A DNA stretch of 64,000 nucleotides from Zingiber officinale (taxonomy: Eukaryota; Streptophyta; Magnoliopsida; Zingiberales; Zingiberaceae). A program made the position numbers and the translations under genes. How positions within the stretch are numbered: position 1 is the first letter of the stretch; every line of letters starts with the position of its first letter. The DNA is taken from contig NC_055991.1 of NCBI RefSeq assembly GCF_018446385.1, positions 103,151,712-103,215,711 of the forward strand. The letters are read 5' to 3'. Below are positions 1-10,858 of the stretch, piece after piece. The notes beneath the pieces were generated by a model, which was given only the letters and a program-made list of their open reading frames with translations, made no database searches and was not told the origin of the DNA.

Positions 1-224
1 TTTAAGAAATACCAACCCATAAAGGAAACAATGAATCAAAAATAGAAAAGTCAATTAGGTCATTATTTATTTCTACTAAAGCAGTAGTTAAATTAGGTCA
101 TTATTTATTTTCTACTAATTAGGTAATAGCTAATTTATTTCTATTAATAGTAGCTAATTAGGTAGTAACTAATTTGCTTGCAACTATAGCGGAGTCCAAC
201 AAAAGCGTCCACCTCGGCGTCCAC

Positions 225-665
225 ATCACATGGTAGCAAAAACATATACAACTCCATGCTCCACTTCATCTAAAAACCTGGATATAGAAAACAAATTAGT
301 ATTTTTAACTACTGGAATTAGAGTAGTTCCTTCCCACCGCGGCGCTAACACAATTTTTTTCCCTTGATGTGAAGGGTATATGTCTCCCCAATAATACATA
401 ACACGCATCCATGACCACCACATCACACCAAGCACAATAAAAATTGACCAATTGAAAAGGAAACAAGGCATCATCGGTCTACTATTACCTCACTTTTTTT
501 ATTTAACTAGGATAACTTGTAAAGTTTAAGATAACGATATGCCTTTAGTTGTAATTTCTGGACAACCTCAGTGGATATTACGTTCTCACAACTATCACTA
601 TTGATGATCATCTTGCAGACTTTATCCACGATGGTGCAAGTAGTGTGAAAAATATTGGTTCTCAA
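225..665 (-). mobile_element. Ty3-gypsy protease-region relic
   Basis: Read on the minus strand, 665 to about 500 encodes a stretch containing VDKVCKMIINSDSCENV followed by STEVVQKLQLKAYRYLKLY. This resembles the aspartic-protease segment of plant Ty3-gypsy polyproteins, with the usual active-site D-S-G appearing here as N-S-D, so the catalytic site is lost. After a frameshift and an internal loss, 474 to 226 carries GKKIVLAPRWEGTT and FLDEVEHGVVYVFAT, which match the spacer that normally follows the protease in the same polyprotein. Seen: the motifs and the frame breaks. From family knowledge: the assignment to gypsy. No LTR or RT is attached, so this is a dead internal fragment. Confidence 0.65.
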
Positions 666-1410
666 CCAATCATCCCCGAATTGGCCAGGTGACTATACAA
701 CTTCTATCATTATTGCGGAGGTTATATGAGATTGTTCATATGCATATAATAGAAGATTCCTCGGAGGATAACTATACAAATGCCAAACTGTACACCTTCC
801 ATTATTCGACATCTTCTAACACTAAATATTTCTTTTCATCTTATCATTGCAAGGTTATCCGAGGTGATATAAAAGGGGGGTTCTCTTCGTTGGAGGTACG
901 TTTTACCCGTTTTACTTACCAAAACACAAGATTTCTCTCTATTATGCTCACTCAATTTTATCATAGTCCTTCTCCACTTTTCATTGGGTCACCTACTGAC
1001 TTGTGCATTGGAGAGCCGATGTTAGGGATCCCTTGCCTGATTTTTGCTCTAACATTCCATTAGCTTGTTTGAGTGTGCGCATATAGGAGTCAGGCACTCA
1101 GAGCCCTTTTCCTTCTCTAGCTCATCACCTTTTTTCTAGTGCAAAGTCTTCTTCCGATTAATAGCGTCGTCACCTGCCCTGCGTGCTATCTCCTCCAGTT
1201 TCATACAGGATCACTTTGCATATAAGAAGTCTAACAAATAGTTGTTGCGATTATAAAGTTCAACCAAAGGTCAACTTTTATTAATTGATTGTTATGTGTA
1301 GAATATCATTTTAAGGGAGGGATTGCTAAGTCATGTGTTAGTGGTGCCCATGATTAAGCGTTAGTGGAGGTTAATGTTTGCATAATGGAGTTAGTGTGTT
1401 AATAATTGTA
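666..1410. other. Unassigned intergenic DNA
   Basis: I see no recognisable gene. A 124-codon open frame at 689-1063 on the plus strand has no known motif, and its serine-, tyrosine- and phenylalanine-rich composition looks like chance. It may be further decay of the neighbouring gypsy relic. The first 224 bases of the window are AT-rich and carry short tandem-like repeats of a 'taattaggt' type, with nothing else visible. Confidence 0.4.
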
Positions 1411-1413
1411 TTA

Positions 1414-1962
1414 GGGCTTCCACATTGGTAGAATTTGTTGGATGTTATAACACTCAATTGGTATTAAAACTAATATGAGTAGGTGTTATAAGACCCACAG
1501 AATACAACGTCATTGAATGCGTTCAAAATTTTTTTATAAAAAAAATCTCACTATGGTGTGTGCATGCACGTGTTAGAGAGAGAAATCTATCGTGTGCTTT
1601 GCACACTTGATGGGTGAGAGTGAGGGTGGGCGTAGGGCTAGCTCACCCCACATGGGTTCAAAGCATGAGATGGGAGGGTACCCATGACCCTCCCATGTTT
1701 TTTTATTAAAAATATTATAAATGAAATTAAAAACCAATCAAATAAAATTAAATTGATGGAGTAACTAAAAATGGAATTATATTTATTTAATGTAAAATAA
1801 GAATAAAGATGAATGGGTAGACAAATGGATCCACAAATAATAAATGTTAATATTAAAATGAATATGAGAAAATAAATATGTTAATATAATTTATATATGA
1901 CATGTGAACCTTACGTTTTTTTTATGAGCTGCTGTGTCATAATACCCACCAATGTGGATGCT
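1414..1962. mobile_element. MITE, PIF/Harbinger (Tourist)-like
   Basis: The ends form an imperfect terminal inverted repeat: GGGCTTCCACATTGGT on the left, and on the right the reverse complement reads AGCATCCACATTGGT. A TTA trinucleotide flanks each end (1411-1413 and 1963-1965), the target-site duplication typical of PIF/Harbinger elements. The interior is non-coding and AT-rich, with a palindromic stretch around 1655-1705. At about 549 bp without a transposase it fits a MITE. The superfamily is inferred from the TTA duplication alone. Confidence 0.6.
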
Positions 1963-2053
1963 TTACAAAGTTAGTGGTTAATGGATGAGAATGTAATAAG
2001 TTAATATTTATATTATGAAGTTAGTGGTTAGTGGATGGCGAGTTAATGAGTTA

Positions 2054-2643
2054 GGCTACGTTTGGTTGGGTGTAATGTAATCTAGCTTGTAATGTAATCA
2101 AATTTATAATGTAATGTAATGTAATCTTGATTACATTACTACGTTTGGAAATGTAATGTATGTAATATTTGATTACAAAGATGATTACATTCTTTTGTTT
2201 GGTATCTATTATTTTTTATCAGGAATGTAATTTGTATTATTATAAAATGACAAAAATGTCCTACGACCTCTACTGATGGTTGCCGCACTTCTGCCGGAGC
2301 TTGCGGTAGCTACCGGCCGCCACCGCCGGCCGCCAACCATCGTCGGCGGCCAGCAGCGGCGGTCGGCGGCCGGCAGCGGCGGTCGGCGGTCGACGGCGGG
2401 GGGCGGGGGCCGACGGTGGACTAAGGGTATATTCGGTATTTAAATTTTGGTGGGACAGTGACCTCGTAATGTAATCGGATTACATAGCATTTGCTTTGTA
2501 ATCCAGATTACAAAACTTTATTACATTTTGTAATCCAGATTACATTACATTACAAGTTTAAAAGTGAAACAAACAAAATAATCTACCTTGTAATGTAATC
2601 AGGATTACATTACAAGGCAGATTACATCCTACCAAACGTAACC
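2054..2643. mobile_element. MITE with TTA duplication and a GC-rich core
   Basis: Terminal inverted repeats GGCTACGTTTGGT and ACCAAACGTAACC are flanked by TTA on both sides (2051-2053 and 2644-2646), fitting a PIF/Harbinger-like MITE. The arms are built from repeated 'taatgtaatc' motifs that are complementary between the halves, so the element can fold into a long hairpin. The centre (about 2268-2420) is strikingly GC-rich with CGGC/GCCG repeats, unlike the AT-rich arms. It has no coding capacity. It lies 38 bp from the left edge of the 24-kb duplication. Confidence 0.7.
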
Positions 2644-3068
2644 TTAATGTTAAAGAGATATGTGGTAAGAACTAATTTAACTATAAAGATAGAGGAAAAA
2701 TCTATGTGGTTGTTATCATTCACTTGGTCTAAAATTTATTTTCTCTCATTTTTGAAGAAAAAAGTTAAATTTTTTTTTTCACAAATGAAGCTGAAAGATT
2801 TTACACTCGCCAGCAAATAAATTTAAACAATATAAATGGATCCATCGAATGACTTAATATCATAAATGATTCAAATTCTCGTTGTATGAGTGTTTACCCT
2901 ACTTTTTCTGAAAAAAACTCTTTTTGTCTCAATGGAAGTTAACAATTATTATTTTTAGCTAGTGGAAAGCTTGAAATTTATCTTGAATTAACGTAAAATT
3001 CGGTTTCACAAATTTAGGAAAAAATGAAAGAAATCTCATATGGCTAATATTTCTAATTGTCTTGTTCT

Positions 3069-3120
3069 TATAAATTATGCAAAAGCTTGAAAATTCTAGG
3101 GCTTAAGGGTAAATTTACCC
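3069..3120 (+). promoter_or_regulatory. Putative PPR gene core promoter
   Basis: A TATA-like TATAAATT lies at 3069-3076, about 230 bp upstream of the start codon. Just downstream, at 3107-3120, is a perfect 14-bp palindrome GGGTAAATTTACCC, preceded by a 'ctagggcttaaggg' stretch resembling telobox-type motifs found near plant housekeeping promoters. The position fits a core promoter with a 5' leader of roughly 200 bp. This is inference from motif and spacing; no transcript data are available here. Confidence 0.4.
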
Positions 3121-3269
3121 TAATTATTCGTGTAGACTCAAATATGATCCAGACCAATTATCTGGAAATCAATCCAGCCGTCAAAAATCCTAACTGGCCC
3201 AATCGTTTCCTATCTGCGAGCGGTTTGGAACATGGAAGAGGCCGTAGGGTTTATCCCTGGGGGAGTTCA

Positions 3270-3287
3270 ATGGCTGTAGCGTTGTAG
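3270..3287 (+). CDS. Five-codon upstream ORF of the PPR gene
   Basis: ATG GCT GTA GCG TTG TAG encodes M-A-V-A-L and stops 16 bp before the main start codon. It arises from a local 34-bp tandem duplication: the block beginning at 3270 and the block beginning at 3304 both start ATGGCTGTAG, followed closely by TTG and GATCGC. The upstream block has gained a TAG where the main gene reads CTG. If translated it could lower initiation at 3304. The same uORF is present in duplication copy 2 (27227-27244). Confidence 0.45.
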   Translation: MAVAL

Positions 3288-3303
3288 ATCGCTGGGGAGA
3301 GCC

Positions 3304-6300
3304 ATGGCTGTAGGATTGCTGATCGCCAAAGTTGTCAAGAGCATGGCTAATCGCCTCCAGCGTTCCCCTCACTCTCACATCGGTCAAACTCCGTCCGCCG
3401 CCGGTGTCTTCCGCTGCGTCGGATCCCTTCACACAACCACGTCCCATCTTTCTCACTCGCTCGATCATCGTGGCATTCCGAGTTCTGCTATCTATGTCTC
3501 CTCGCCGCGCCTTGGCCTCACTGAGCGCGTCTCCTCTGGCCTCCGTTCCGGCAAGGTCAGCTCGCCGTTTTTTATTATTTAGACACTTCTAGTTGATTAA
3601 TTTGTGGGTGATAATTTTGATAAATTTTGTGCTCAATTTTAGAAAAAAATTGGATGCCATAAACTCAAAGGTGTGTTTTTTGCGGATAAGTTTCTTAGAT
3701 TATGCTGGCTTTTTATGTAGTTAAAACAGAGTCGCACGAGAAATCAACTGGTTTGTTTCGATGGTTTTATTTTTTTTCAATGGTTTTATTTTTTTTCCAA
3801 TGGTTTAGGCCTTCATTTCTGTAGTATATAACAACTTTGGGGGTGTTCACTTAAGGAATTTGTTATGGATCCAACCGATTGCAGCACACATCAAGGATCG
3901 GGCATCACAGTGACAATTAGCTTAGTGGCTGAGAGAGCACATTGCTTGGTCTTGGATCCATTTATTTGAGGCGTGATTTATTTACCAAATCTTTATATTC
4001 TTATACTAAGACTAGGTCTTCAAGTGTAGCTGAATCTTTGAATCTTTCCACTGAATCCTTTTCCTCAAAGATCTTTCTCTATTGATTAATCTAGATCTAT
4101 GGTTTTTTTTTTCCAAGAGAAGGTTATTGATTTAACATTCCAAGGTTGTTTCCCTTCCTTTGGTCATGTTAGTCCTCCTTACCTCAAACTTTAAGGAGAT
4201 GGATGCAATATCAAATTAAGCAATAACAAGTTATTGATTTCTTTTTCCTCCCTCTCTTCTCTCTATTTTCAATTTTGTTTTTTCAAATCTCTATTATCTC
4301 TCAACATCCCTCATCCTTTTTCTCTTTTAATCCAATCAAGACACTGGTTTAATTTTACCTTGATAATGCTAGTGTTGTATTTGATTACTTCTCACCATTG
4401 TTGATACTCGCCATTTCCCTCCTCCAAAAGCTATTGCCATCATTACTATTGTCGCCCAACCCCCTTATTGTTGCCTTATTGTTGCCGGTGGTGGTCAATT
4501 TGTTTGGTCCATAATGAAATTTTATAATATTTGTCTTCAAATCCCCTGCAAATTTTATCAATTTTCAAGAAAATCATCATATTCAATCTATAGAAAATTA
4601 ATTATTATATTGTATTTTATTTTGAATGTTGAATATTACAATTAACACAATGTTGCCTTTAGGCCTTTAACTGCATCAATATATTTCTTTTTTCTTAATT
4701 CATTAATCTATACAAAATTGAAAGAAGATCCAAAATTCTAATCAAATATTTCTTTCTACTTCATATTAAACAATTGTGTTTTGTGAGCTTTTTTTGTGTC
4801 AGTATTGTTCTTCATCAACGAATGGAATGTTTGCAAACCTTCTTGTATGAATCACGAGTGCCTCTAATATTACTTGTTATGGTTGGAGATCACCCTAGAG
4901 TGGATATGTTTTGATTCTAGTTATTGAATTAAGTGTAGTACTGTTCATATTAAGATTCTAGAATTTTGTATTTTTTATTCAAATATTTCATGAAACAAAT
5001 TATTATACTTTTAAGTTATTTGTTTCTTGACATCATGTTAGATAATGGTACATACGTTTTTTTATAGTTTAACAGAAAGAATAATTATTTAAAATTCATC
5101 TGCGTGCAGGATTTGCAAAATTCAAATTTCAAGAATGCAACGGAGTCAAATATAGGGAAGAACATCTCTATTGCAGAGAAACGAATATTCCTTGTTAATA
5201 CAGTATGTGAATTTCTTATTTTTCTTTTGATAATAGTTATGAAGGAATAAGTTCCAATTAAAAGCTTTGTACAAATTGGTTCACAAGTAATCAAAAGCTT
5301 GAAATAAGGAATTGTCCTTACCAATAATGATATGGATAATGAAATATCCATTCTTTAAGTACTGTTTATCAACGTAATTCTTACAGTATAACATCTCCAA
5401 GGGTGATTTTCTGTTTAAAGTTTGAGCAATTAAAATCAGAGTATTTTTGTTCCATGGGGAGCTATAGTTATCTGTCTATTCTTATATATTGGCAAAAATG
5501 TTTAATTTCTCCAGCATATCGTGTGTCACATATACTTTACTGGTTACTCTTTCCTAGCTTCTGACCCTTGAAGAATCCAAAGAAGCTGTATATGGTACCC
5601 TTGATGCCTGGGTGGCATGGGAGACTGACTTTCCATTGGTTTCACTCAAAAAAGCTATTCTTGTTCTTGAAAAGGAGGAACAGTGGCATAGAGTTGTGCA
5701 GGTATTTCTATTGAAGTATTCTAATGTTTTTAATTGAAGTCTTGTTATTATTGTACTATTTTAGCATTTTTTATTGTTGTACATTCCCTTTTCAGCTTGC
5801 AGTATTGAATTAGATCAACTATGATCTTCTTTAGGTGATAAAGTGGATTTTGAGCAAAGGTCAAGGAACAACAATGGGTACATATGAGCAACTAATTCGT
5901 GCATTAGAAAAAGACAACAGGGCTGAGGAAGCTCACAGAATTTGGATGAAGAAAATCAGCCATGATTTGCATTCAGTTCCTTGGCGGTTTTGTGATCTTA
6001 TGATTTCAATTTATTATCGTAATAACATGCTAGAAAGGCTTGTAAAGGTACACTTTCTTGACATATGCCCATTGACAAATAGGTATTTACACAGTATTTA
6101 AATTGTTTTCAAGACTTTATTCAGGAGGTTGTATAATCTGAACATAATTTCCTTTTGATGTTTTGAGTTGATTATGGAGTCAAATAATTCCAGAAATTCA
6201 CATTTCCTCTTTATGCTATTCCAACTTTGCAGCTCTTCCAGTCACTTGAGTCATTTGGCAGGAAATATCCAACTAAGTCAATTGTCAGGAAGGTAGCAGA

Positions 6301-6460
6301 TGCATATATAGTCCTTGATTTATTGGAGGAGAAGAATAAGCTACTGGAGAAGTATAATAAATTATTCAGTGAGGAGTCTGATCAAACTTCCCGAAGCTTT
6401 CGAAAATCCAAAAGAACCAAGGGAAAGGATGATAAGAGAACAGGTATGCTGCAACTTTGA
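3304..6460 (+). CDS. PPR protein, organelle-targeted (five exons)
   Basis: Exons are 3304-3555, 5110-5202, 5558-5701, 5835-6047 and 6233-6460. All four introns have GT..AG borders and fall in phase 0, giving about 310 residues. Residues 1 to about 84 are rich in S, R and H with few acids, as in a plastid or mitochondrial transit peptide. The core has ESKEAVYGTLDAWVAWE, then a pentatricopeptide-like helical pair containing KWILSKGQGTTMGTYEQLIR and NRAEEAHRIWMKK. The C-terminus is Lys/Arg-rich. From memory it resembles the short plant PPR proteins of the Arabidopsis At4g18975/At4g21190 type, which act in organelle RNA metabolism. The start at 3304 has a good context (gccATGg); a second in-frame ATG is at 3343. 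A GT donor at 6446 may lead to a further exon, so the last few codons are uncertain. Confidence 0.85.
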
Positions 6461-7123
6461 TTTTGTTCTCAGCAACCAAACTTCTAAGTTTAATAATCTT
6501 AATTATTACAGTTGGTTAGGTTAGAAACCAAAAAAGGAAAAGTTGTTTAAAACATGTCTGTATTCTACATATTTTCACAAGTTGCAGCTTGTGAACTCCT
6601 TAGCCTGGTTGCAAAAGTTCCATTTCACAAAACGAGTATAAGTGGTGTGTATGAATTATATACAGTTTCTTAGTGTTTAATTAAAGTTTCATGATGCAAG
6701 ATACCATTCACCACAAAGAGACTGCCCGATTGGATAATGTGCTCTCACATATAAGCATATATCCTCCGTTGGAATAGAAGTAATGCGAGACTAGAGAATC
6801 GTGCTTACGTTCTCAGTGTGTTTTGCAATAGAATGTGTTCTTGCATTCACATCTCACTGTAAGGAATCTGCATAGAACGCATAGTATTACTATTTTTAGT
6901 TATATTTGCTAATCAATATGAACCTTTAAATCAATGCAGCATACTTTTCTCTCTAGATTTTACAAAGGCTTTGTTAGATAGTGAACCTGCTAGAACTTTG
7001 ATCCTACCTCAAACCTTGATATTGGGTGGTGGATTAGACAGATTAAGGTGATAGAGTCAGTGGTTCTATGGTCAAAGTTAGGTTGAATTTGCTTGAATTG
7101 GATTAAGTTTGGTTCATTTAGTG
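6461..7123. other. 3' flank of the PPR gene
   Basis: This is AT-rich non-coding DNA that presumably includes the 3' UTR and possibly a small terminal exon. I found no clear gene or transposon terminus here. The same sequence follows the second gene copy at about 30415-31075. Confidence 0.4.
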
Positions 7124-7156
7124 GAGCTTGGCAACACAATCAATTTTGCCAAGCTC
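7124..7156. repeat. Perfect 11-bp hairpin
   Basis: GAGCTTGGCAA at 7124-7134 and its exact reverse complement TTGCCAAGCTC at 7146-7156 are separated by an 11-nt AT-rich loop. It lies immediately before the first 200-bp repeat unit. It has no T-run, so it is not a terminator-like element. In copy 2 the right arm has mutated (AAGCTT for AAGCTC). Confidence 0.5.
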
Positions 7157-7160
7157 ATGC

Positions 7161-7582
7161 GACTTGTTTGAGGTGGACTAGGCCAAATTCCCAAGTTTTA
7201 TGATGGATTTCTTATGAGATGGTGTGAGTCAGAGTGGTGCTCGAAGGCGAAGTTGACTTCAAGGAAATTGGAGGGTTTAACGTGGCATGAGTGTGGGTAT
7301 TGGCCAATGTGATATTTAAGATGTCACAGGTGGGGAAGATTTGCCATATGTTACTTATGTGACTTGTTTGAGGTGGACTAAGCCAAATTCCTAGGTTTAA
7401 TGATGGATTTCTCATGAGATGGTGTGAGTCAGAGTGGTGCTTGAGGGCAAAGTTGACTTCAAGGAAATTCGAGGGTTTGGCGTGGCATGAGTGTGCGTAT
7501 TGGCCAAAGTGAGATTTAAGATGTCAGAGGTGGGGAAGATTTGTCATATGTTACTCGGATGCGACTTGTTTGAGGTGGACTG
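7161..7582 (+). repeat. 200-bp tandem repeat, units 1, 2 and partial 3
   Basis: Units begin 'gacttgtttgaggtgga' at 7161, 7361 and 7563, a period of 200-202 bp. Each contains 'gagatggtgtgagt', 'gaagttgacttcaagg' and 'gtggcatgagtgtg'. Unit 3 is interrupted after about 19 bp by the pararetrovirus and resumes at 12966. No open frame is conserved between units, so I treat it as non-coding repeat DNA of unknown origin. Confidence 0.75.
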
Positions 7583-9832
7583 ACGGTTACCTTTGAAATT
7601 CCAAACATTGCGCCATTTAGTGTTAATGCAATACTTGATACAGGTGCCACATCCTGTTGCATTGACAAAAGGTGTATACCGGCGCAAGCTTTAGAAGAAA
7701 ATTCTTATACAATAGTAATTAATGGAGTCAATTCAAAGCAGTCAGCTAATTGGAAGCTTAAAGGAGGACAAATGATAATCGGAGAAAACAAATTCAGGAT
7801 TCCTTTTACATACTCCTTTGAAATGACCTTAGGAGAAGGAATACAAATGGTCCTTGGGTGCAATTTCATCATAAGTATGTAAGGAGGCCTAAGAACTATC
7901 ATTACAAGACAGAACGCAGCCTCCGCAATAGAAGAATTAGAACTGGACGAAGAGGAATACTTGGACATAAAGGAGCAGGTATTCTTTGCTGGTAATCCAT
8001 CAAGCACTAATATTTTGATGAAACATGGACCATTGCTTGCCAGACTTAGAGAACAAGGCTATATTGGAGAAAATCCCCTCCAACATTGGGCCAATAATCA
8101 AATTATCTGCAAAATTGATATCATTAACCCAGACATTACCATTCAAGACAAACCTTTGTCACATGTAACACCGGCGATGAGGCGGGCCTTTGATAAGCAC
8201 GTTAAAGCCTTATTAAAGCTAAAAGTAATCAGGTTCAGTAAGTCAAGACACAGAACTATGGCCATGATTGTGCAATCCGGAACAAGTATAGATCCAGCCA
8301 CGGGCAAGGAGATAAAAGGTAAAGAAAGAATGATGTTTAATTATCGTACCCTAAACGACAACACATATAAAGATCAGTATAGCTTGCCTAGGATAAATAC
8401 TATTCCGAAGAAGGTAAGAAATTCTAAGATCTACTCAAAGTTTGATCTAAAGTCAGGATTCCACCAAATAGCTATGAATCCAGCCTCAATCCAGTGGACA
8501 ACTTTTATTTGCCCCTCCGGGTTATATGAATGGTTGGTAATGCCATTCGGCTTAAAGAATGCTTCGGCGGTTTTCCATAGAAAGATGGACTTCTGCTTTA
8601 AAGGTACGGAGGAATTTTTAGCCGTCTATATTGATGATATTTTGGTTTTCTCAAAAACAGAGAAGGAGCATATTAAGCATCTTGTAGTTATGCTCAACAT
8701 ATGTGAGCAACATGGGTTGGTTTTATCACCAACCAAATGCAAGATTGCAGTACCAAGGATTGAATTTCTTGGGGCGGAGATTGGTGAAGGAAAGCTACGG
8801 CTACAACCGTATATCATAAAGAAGATTACTGAGGTACAGGACGACAAGCTTAAGGAAAAGAAGGGTATGAGGTCGTGGCTTGGTGTTTTAAACTATGCCA
8901 GAACATATATACTAAATCTAAGCTCAAAGCTTGGGCCGTTATATGAGAAGACGTCTCCTCATGGGGATAAAAGAATGAAGGCTTCTGATTGGGCCCTTGT
9001 AAAACAGATCAAAGCCCAAGTACAACAGTTACCAGATTTAGAGATCCCTCCTGAACATGCCTATATCATTATGGAAACAGATGGGTCAATAATAGGGTGG
9101 GGAGGGGTATGCAAATGGAAGCCCAATAAGGCTAACCCCAGAAATATGGAAAAGGTATTCGCCTACGCTCATGGAAAATTCCCCACAGTTAAATTTGTAA
9201 TTGATTCAGAGATCTTTGCTGTAATGGAGACGATGAGCGCATTAAAGATTCATTTCCTAGACAAGGAGGAGATCACATTAAGAACAGACTGTCAAGCAAT
9301 TATCGGCTTCCACAATAAATCTGTCAAAAATAAACCTTCTGGAGTACGATGGATAGCCTTCATGGATTTCATAACAGGCATCGGAATAAAGGTAAACTTT
9401 GAACATATTGATGGCAAGTTAAATATTTTTGCAGATAGCTTGTCAAGGTTAGTAGAAGATCAAGAGATGGTAGCAGTGCTGACAGAGGAAGGTCGGGGGG
9501 GCTCCACCCAATTCCCCTTACTAACAGAATATGAAGACCTAATTCATGACACTGCTAAAAGGATAATTCTCCAAGAAGAAAACCCAAAACGCCATAGGAT
9601 GAAAGAAATTGAAGATCAAGCTATCAGAAATGCCTCCTTGGCAATAACTGAGTCGGAGCTTATCCAACAGATGAAAGAATATGATTTTAATCATAGAAGG
9701 CATCTGGGAGGTGGAAAAGAAAATTACTGGACGGAGAAGCTCCTAATTATTCAAGAAACACGAAAAGACCTTTGGAGAGCATCCAATGCTTTACGCGACG
9801 TCTATCGTGTAATACAGGAAACCCCACCATAG
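7583..9832 (+). pseudogene. Endogenous badnavirus-like protease-RT-RNase H
   Basis: This is one continuous frame broken by a single stop (TAA at 7880-7882). It encodes the C-terminal half of a caulimovirid polyprotein. In order: a retropepsin site DTGATS at codons 19-24; a reverse transcriptase with FDLKSGFHQI, MPFGLKNA and the catalytic YIDDILVFS around codon 349; and an RNase H domain with ETDGSI, DSEIFAVMET and a terminal FADSLSRL. RT and RNase H copy the pregenomic RNA into DNA in the virus family. The RT signature and the order fit badnaviruses. The capsid part upstream is missing, because the frame begins abruptly at the repeat junction. A roughly 110-residue tail follows RNase H. The element is degenerate and cannot encode a complete virus. 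Confidence 0.85.
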
Positions 9833-10672
9833 CTAGGAAGCAAGTGGTGAGCCCAAAATCCTACAGATGTAAAGTGGAAAGGATTGAGCCCCGGGGAGCC
9901 GTCCTTTCTCTAGTCACTATTAGCTGTAAAGTTACTTTATGTAAAATAAAGGTATGATGAGTCAGTATGTGCTGTAAAGTCCATAATAGCCGACAAAGGT
10001 GATGTGTAAGGACAATGGGGCTAAAGAAGGGCACCCGCTTCTTATCGTCACAACTTTGACGAAGCTATATAAGGACTATGAGTGTAAAGGTTTAGACACA
10101 CTTGAACAATACCAAGGTGTTTATTCCTAAGTAATAGTTTTCGTGAGATTGTAAAACCTTTCCGAAGGTGAAATAAATTCTGAGCTTTGACTTGGGTTTC
10201 ATTTCAAAATTATTTCATGGAAGGCGATCCTATTTTGGTATCAGAGCTTTGAGTTTTAAGCTCATGGCAGGCTAAAATTTTTTCTAGGTTCAAGGTGAAG
10301 GTAAGGGATTTTTGTGCCATTTAAAATAATATATGCTTGTTATTTATCCCTATTTACAAGAAGTTAATCGCAAGGCTGAAAGGTGGAGATTCGACAAACA
10401 TCCTTGGTCTGGAGTTCCGCAAGGCTAGTAAGTGTGTAAGACGGTAAGCCGAAGGCCTTAATTGAGGATACTTCTTGGTAAGGATTACTAATATATTCAG
10501 ATAAGCATATGATAAGGCGACCGAAGATAAGCATATGATAAGGCGACCGAATTTGTTAACTAAATGCAAAAGACTGCCGTATGCGTAAGCCTCCAAACGG
10601 AGCCATTAATCGGTGAGTATGAAAGTTTTATAAATTCCTAAGCTGTAAGTATGAGTATCTGATATATCACCT
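9833..10672 (+). promoter_or_regulatory. Pararetrovirus intergenic region (promoter and leader)
   Basis: This non-coding region follows the stop of the polyprotein frame and precedes ORF1, as in badnavirus genomes. It has a TATATAA box at 10066-10072, a TGACG motif at 10057-10061, a TGAGTCA motif near 9958, and an AATAAA-type signal (GAAATAAATTC) near 10168. A 26-bp direct repeat spans about 10499-10550. Several short ATGs lie in the leader, as in caulimovirid leaders. Transcription would run rightward. Confidence 0.7.
10236..10253 (+). other. tRNA-Met primer-binding site of the pararetrovirus
   Basis: TGGTATCAGAGC begins at 10236, complementary to the 3' end of plant initiator tRNA-Met. It marks position 1 of the circular viral genome by convention and primes minus-strand synthesis. 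Its place between the promoter and ORF1 is the canonical one. The copy 2 equivalent starts at 34158. Confidence 0.85.
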
Positions 10673-10807
10673 ATGTCCGAAAGATTTGAGCAAAATATAA
10701 AAGAATGGTATAACAAGTCCCGAATCGTAAACCTTGAATACCTAGATCTTGCTGAAACATCAAAACCAAAAGTCTTGGAGTTAGCCCATATTATCAGGGA
10801 GTACTAA
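10673..10807 (+). pseudogene. Badnavirus-like ORF1, N-terminal 44 codons
   Basis: The frame opens MSERFEQNIKEWYN and contains YLDLAET and LELAHIIREY before a TAA. The opening and the Y-L-D-L-A segment match the conserved start of the small ORF1 virion-associated protein of badnaviruses, which is normally well over 100 residues. The frame is cut at the TAA, about 50 bp before the sequence switches to inverted viral DNA. ORF1 is therefore truncated by decay or rearrangement. Confidence 0.7.
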
Positions 10808-10858
10808 TAACGCACCAGTTTGCTGTTGGGCCGACGGGAGAGTCCATGGCTCACTGTA

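Noticed and set aside
689..1063. 124-codon plus-strand frame as a gene
   Set aside because: No recognisable domain, an S/Y/F-rich composition typical of chance frames, and a position next to a gypsy relic on the opposite strand.
5085..5351. 88-codon minus-strand frame as a gene
   Set aside because: It is the complement of PPR exon 2 and its intron. The plus-strand exon has proper splice borders and joins in frame with the other exons.
7161..7582. Proline/threonine-rich minus-strand frame (7415-7212) as a secreted protein
   Set aside because: It is a by-product of the 200-bp repeat. The frame is not kept in the next unit and there is no promoter.
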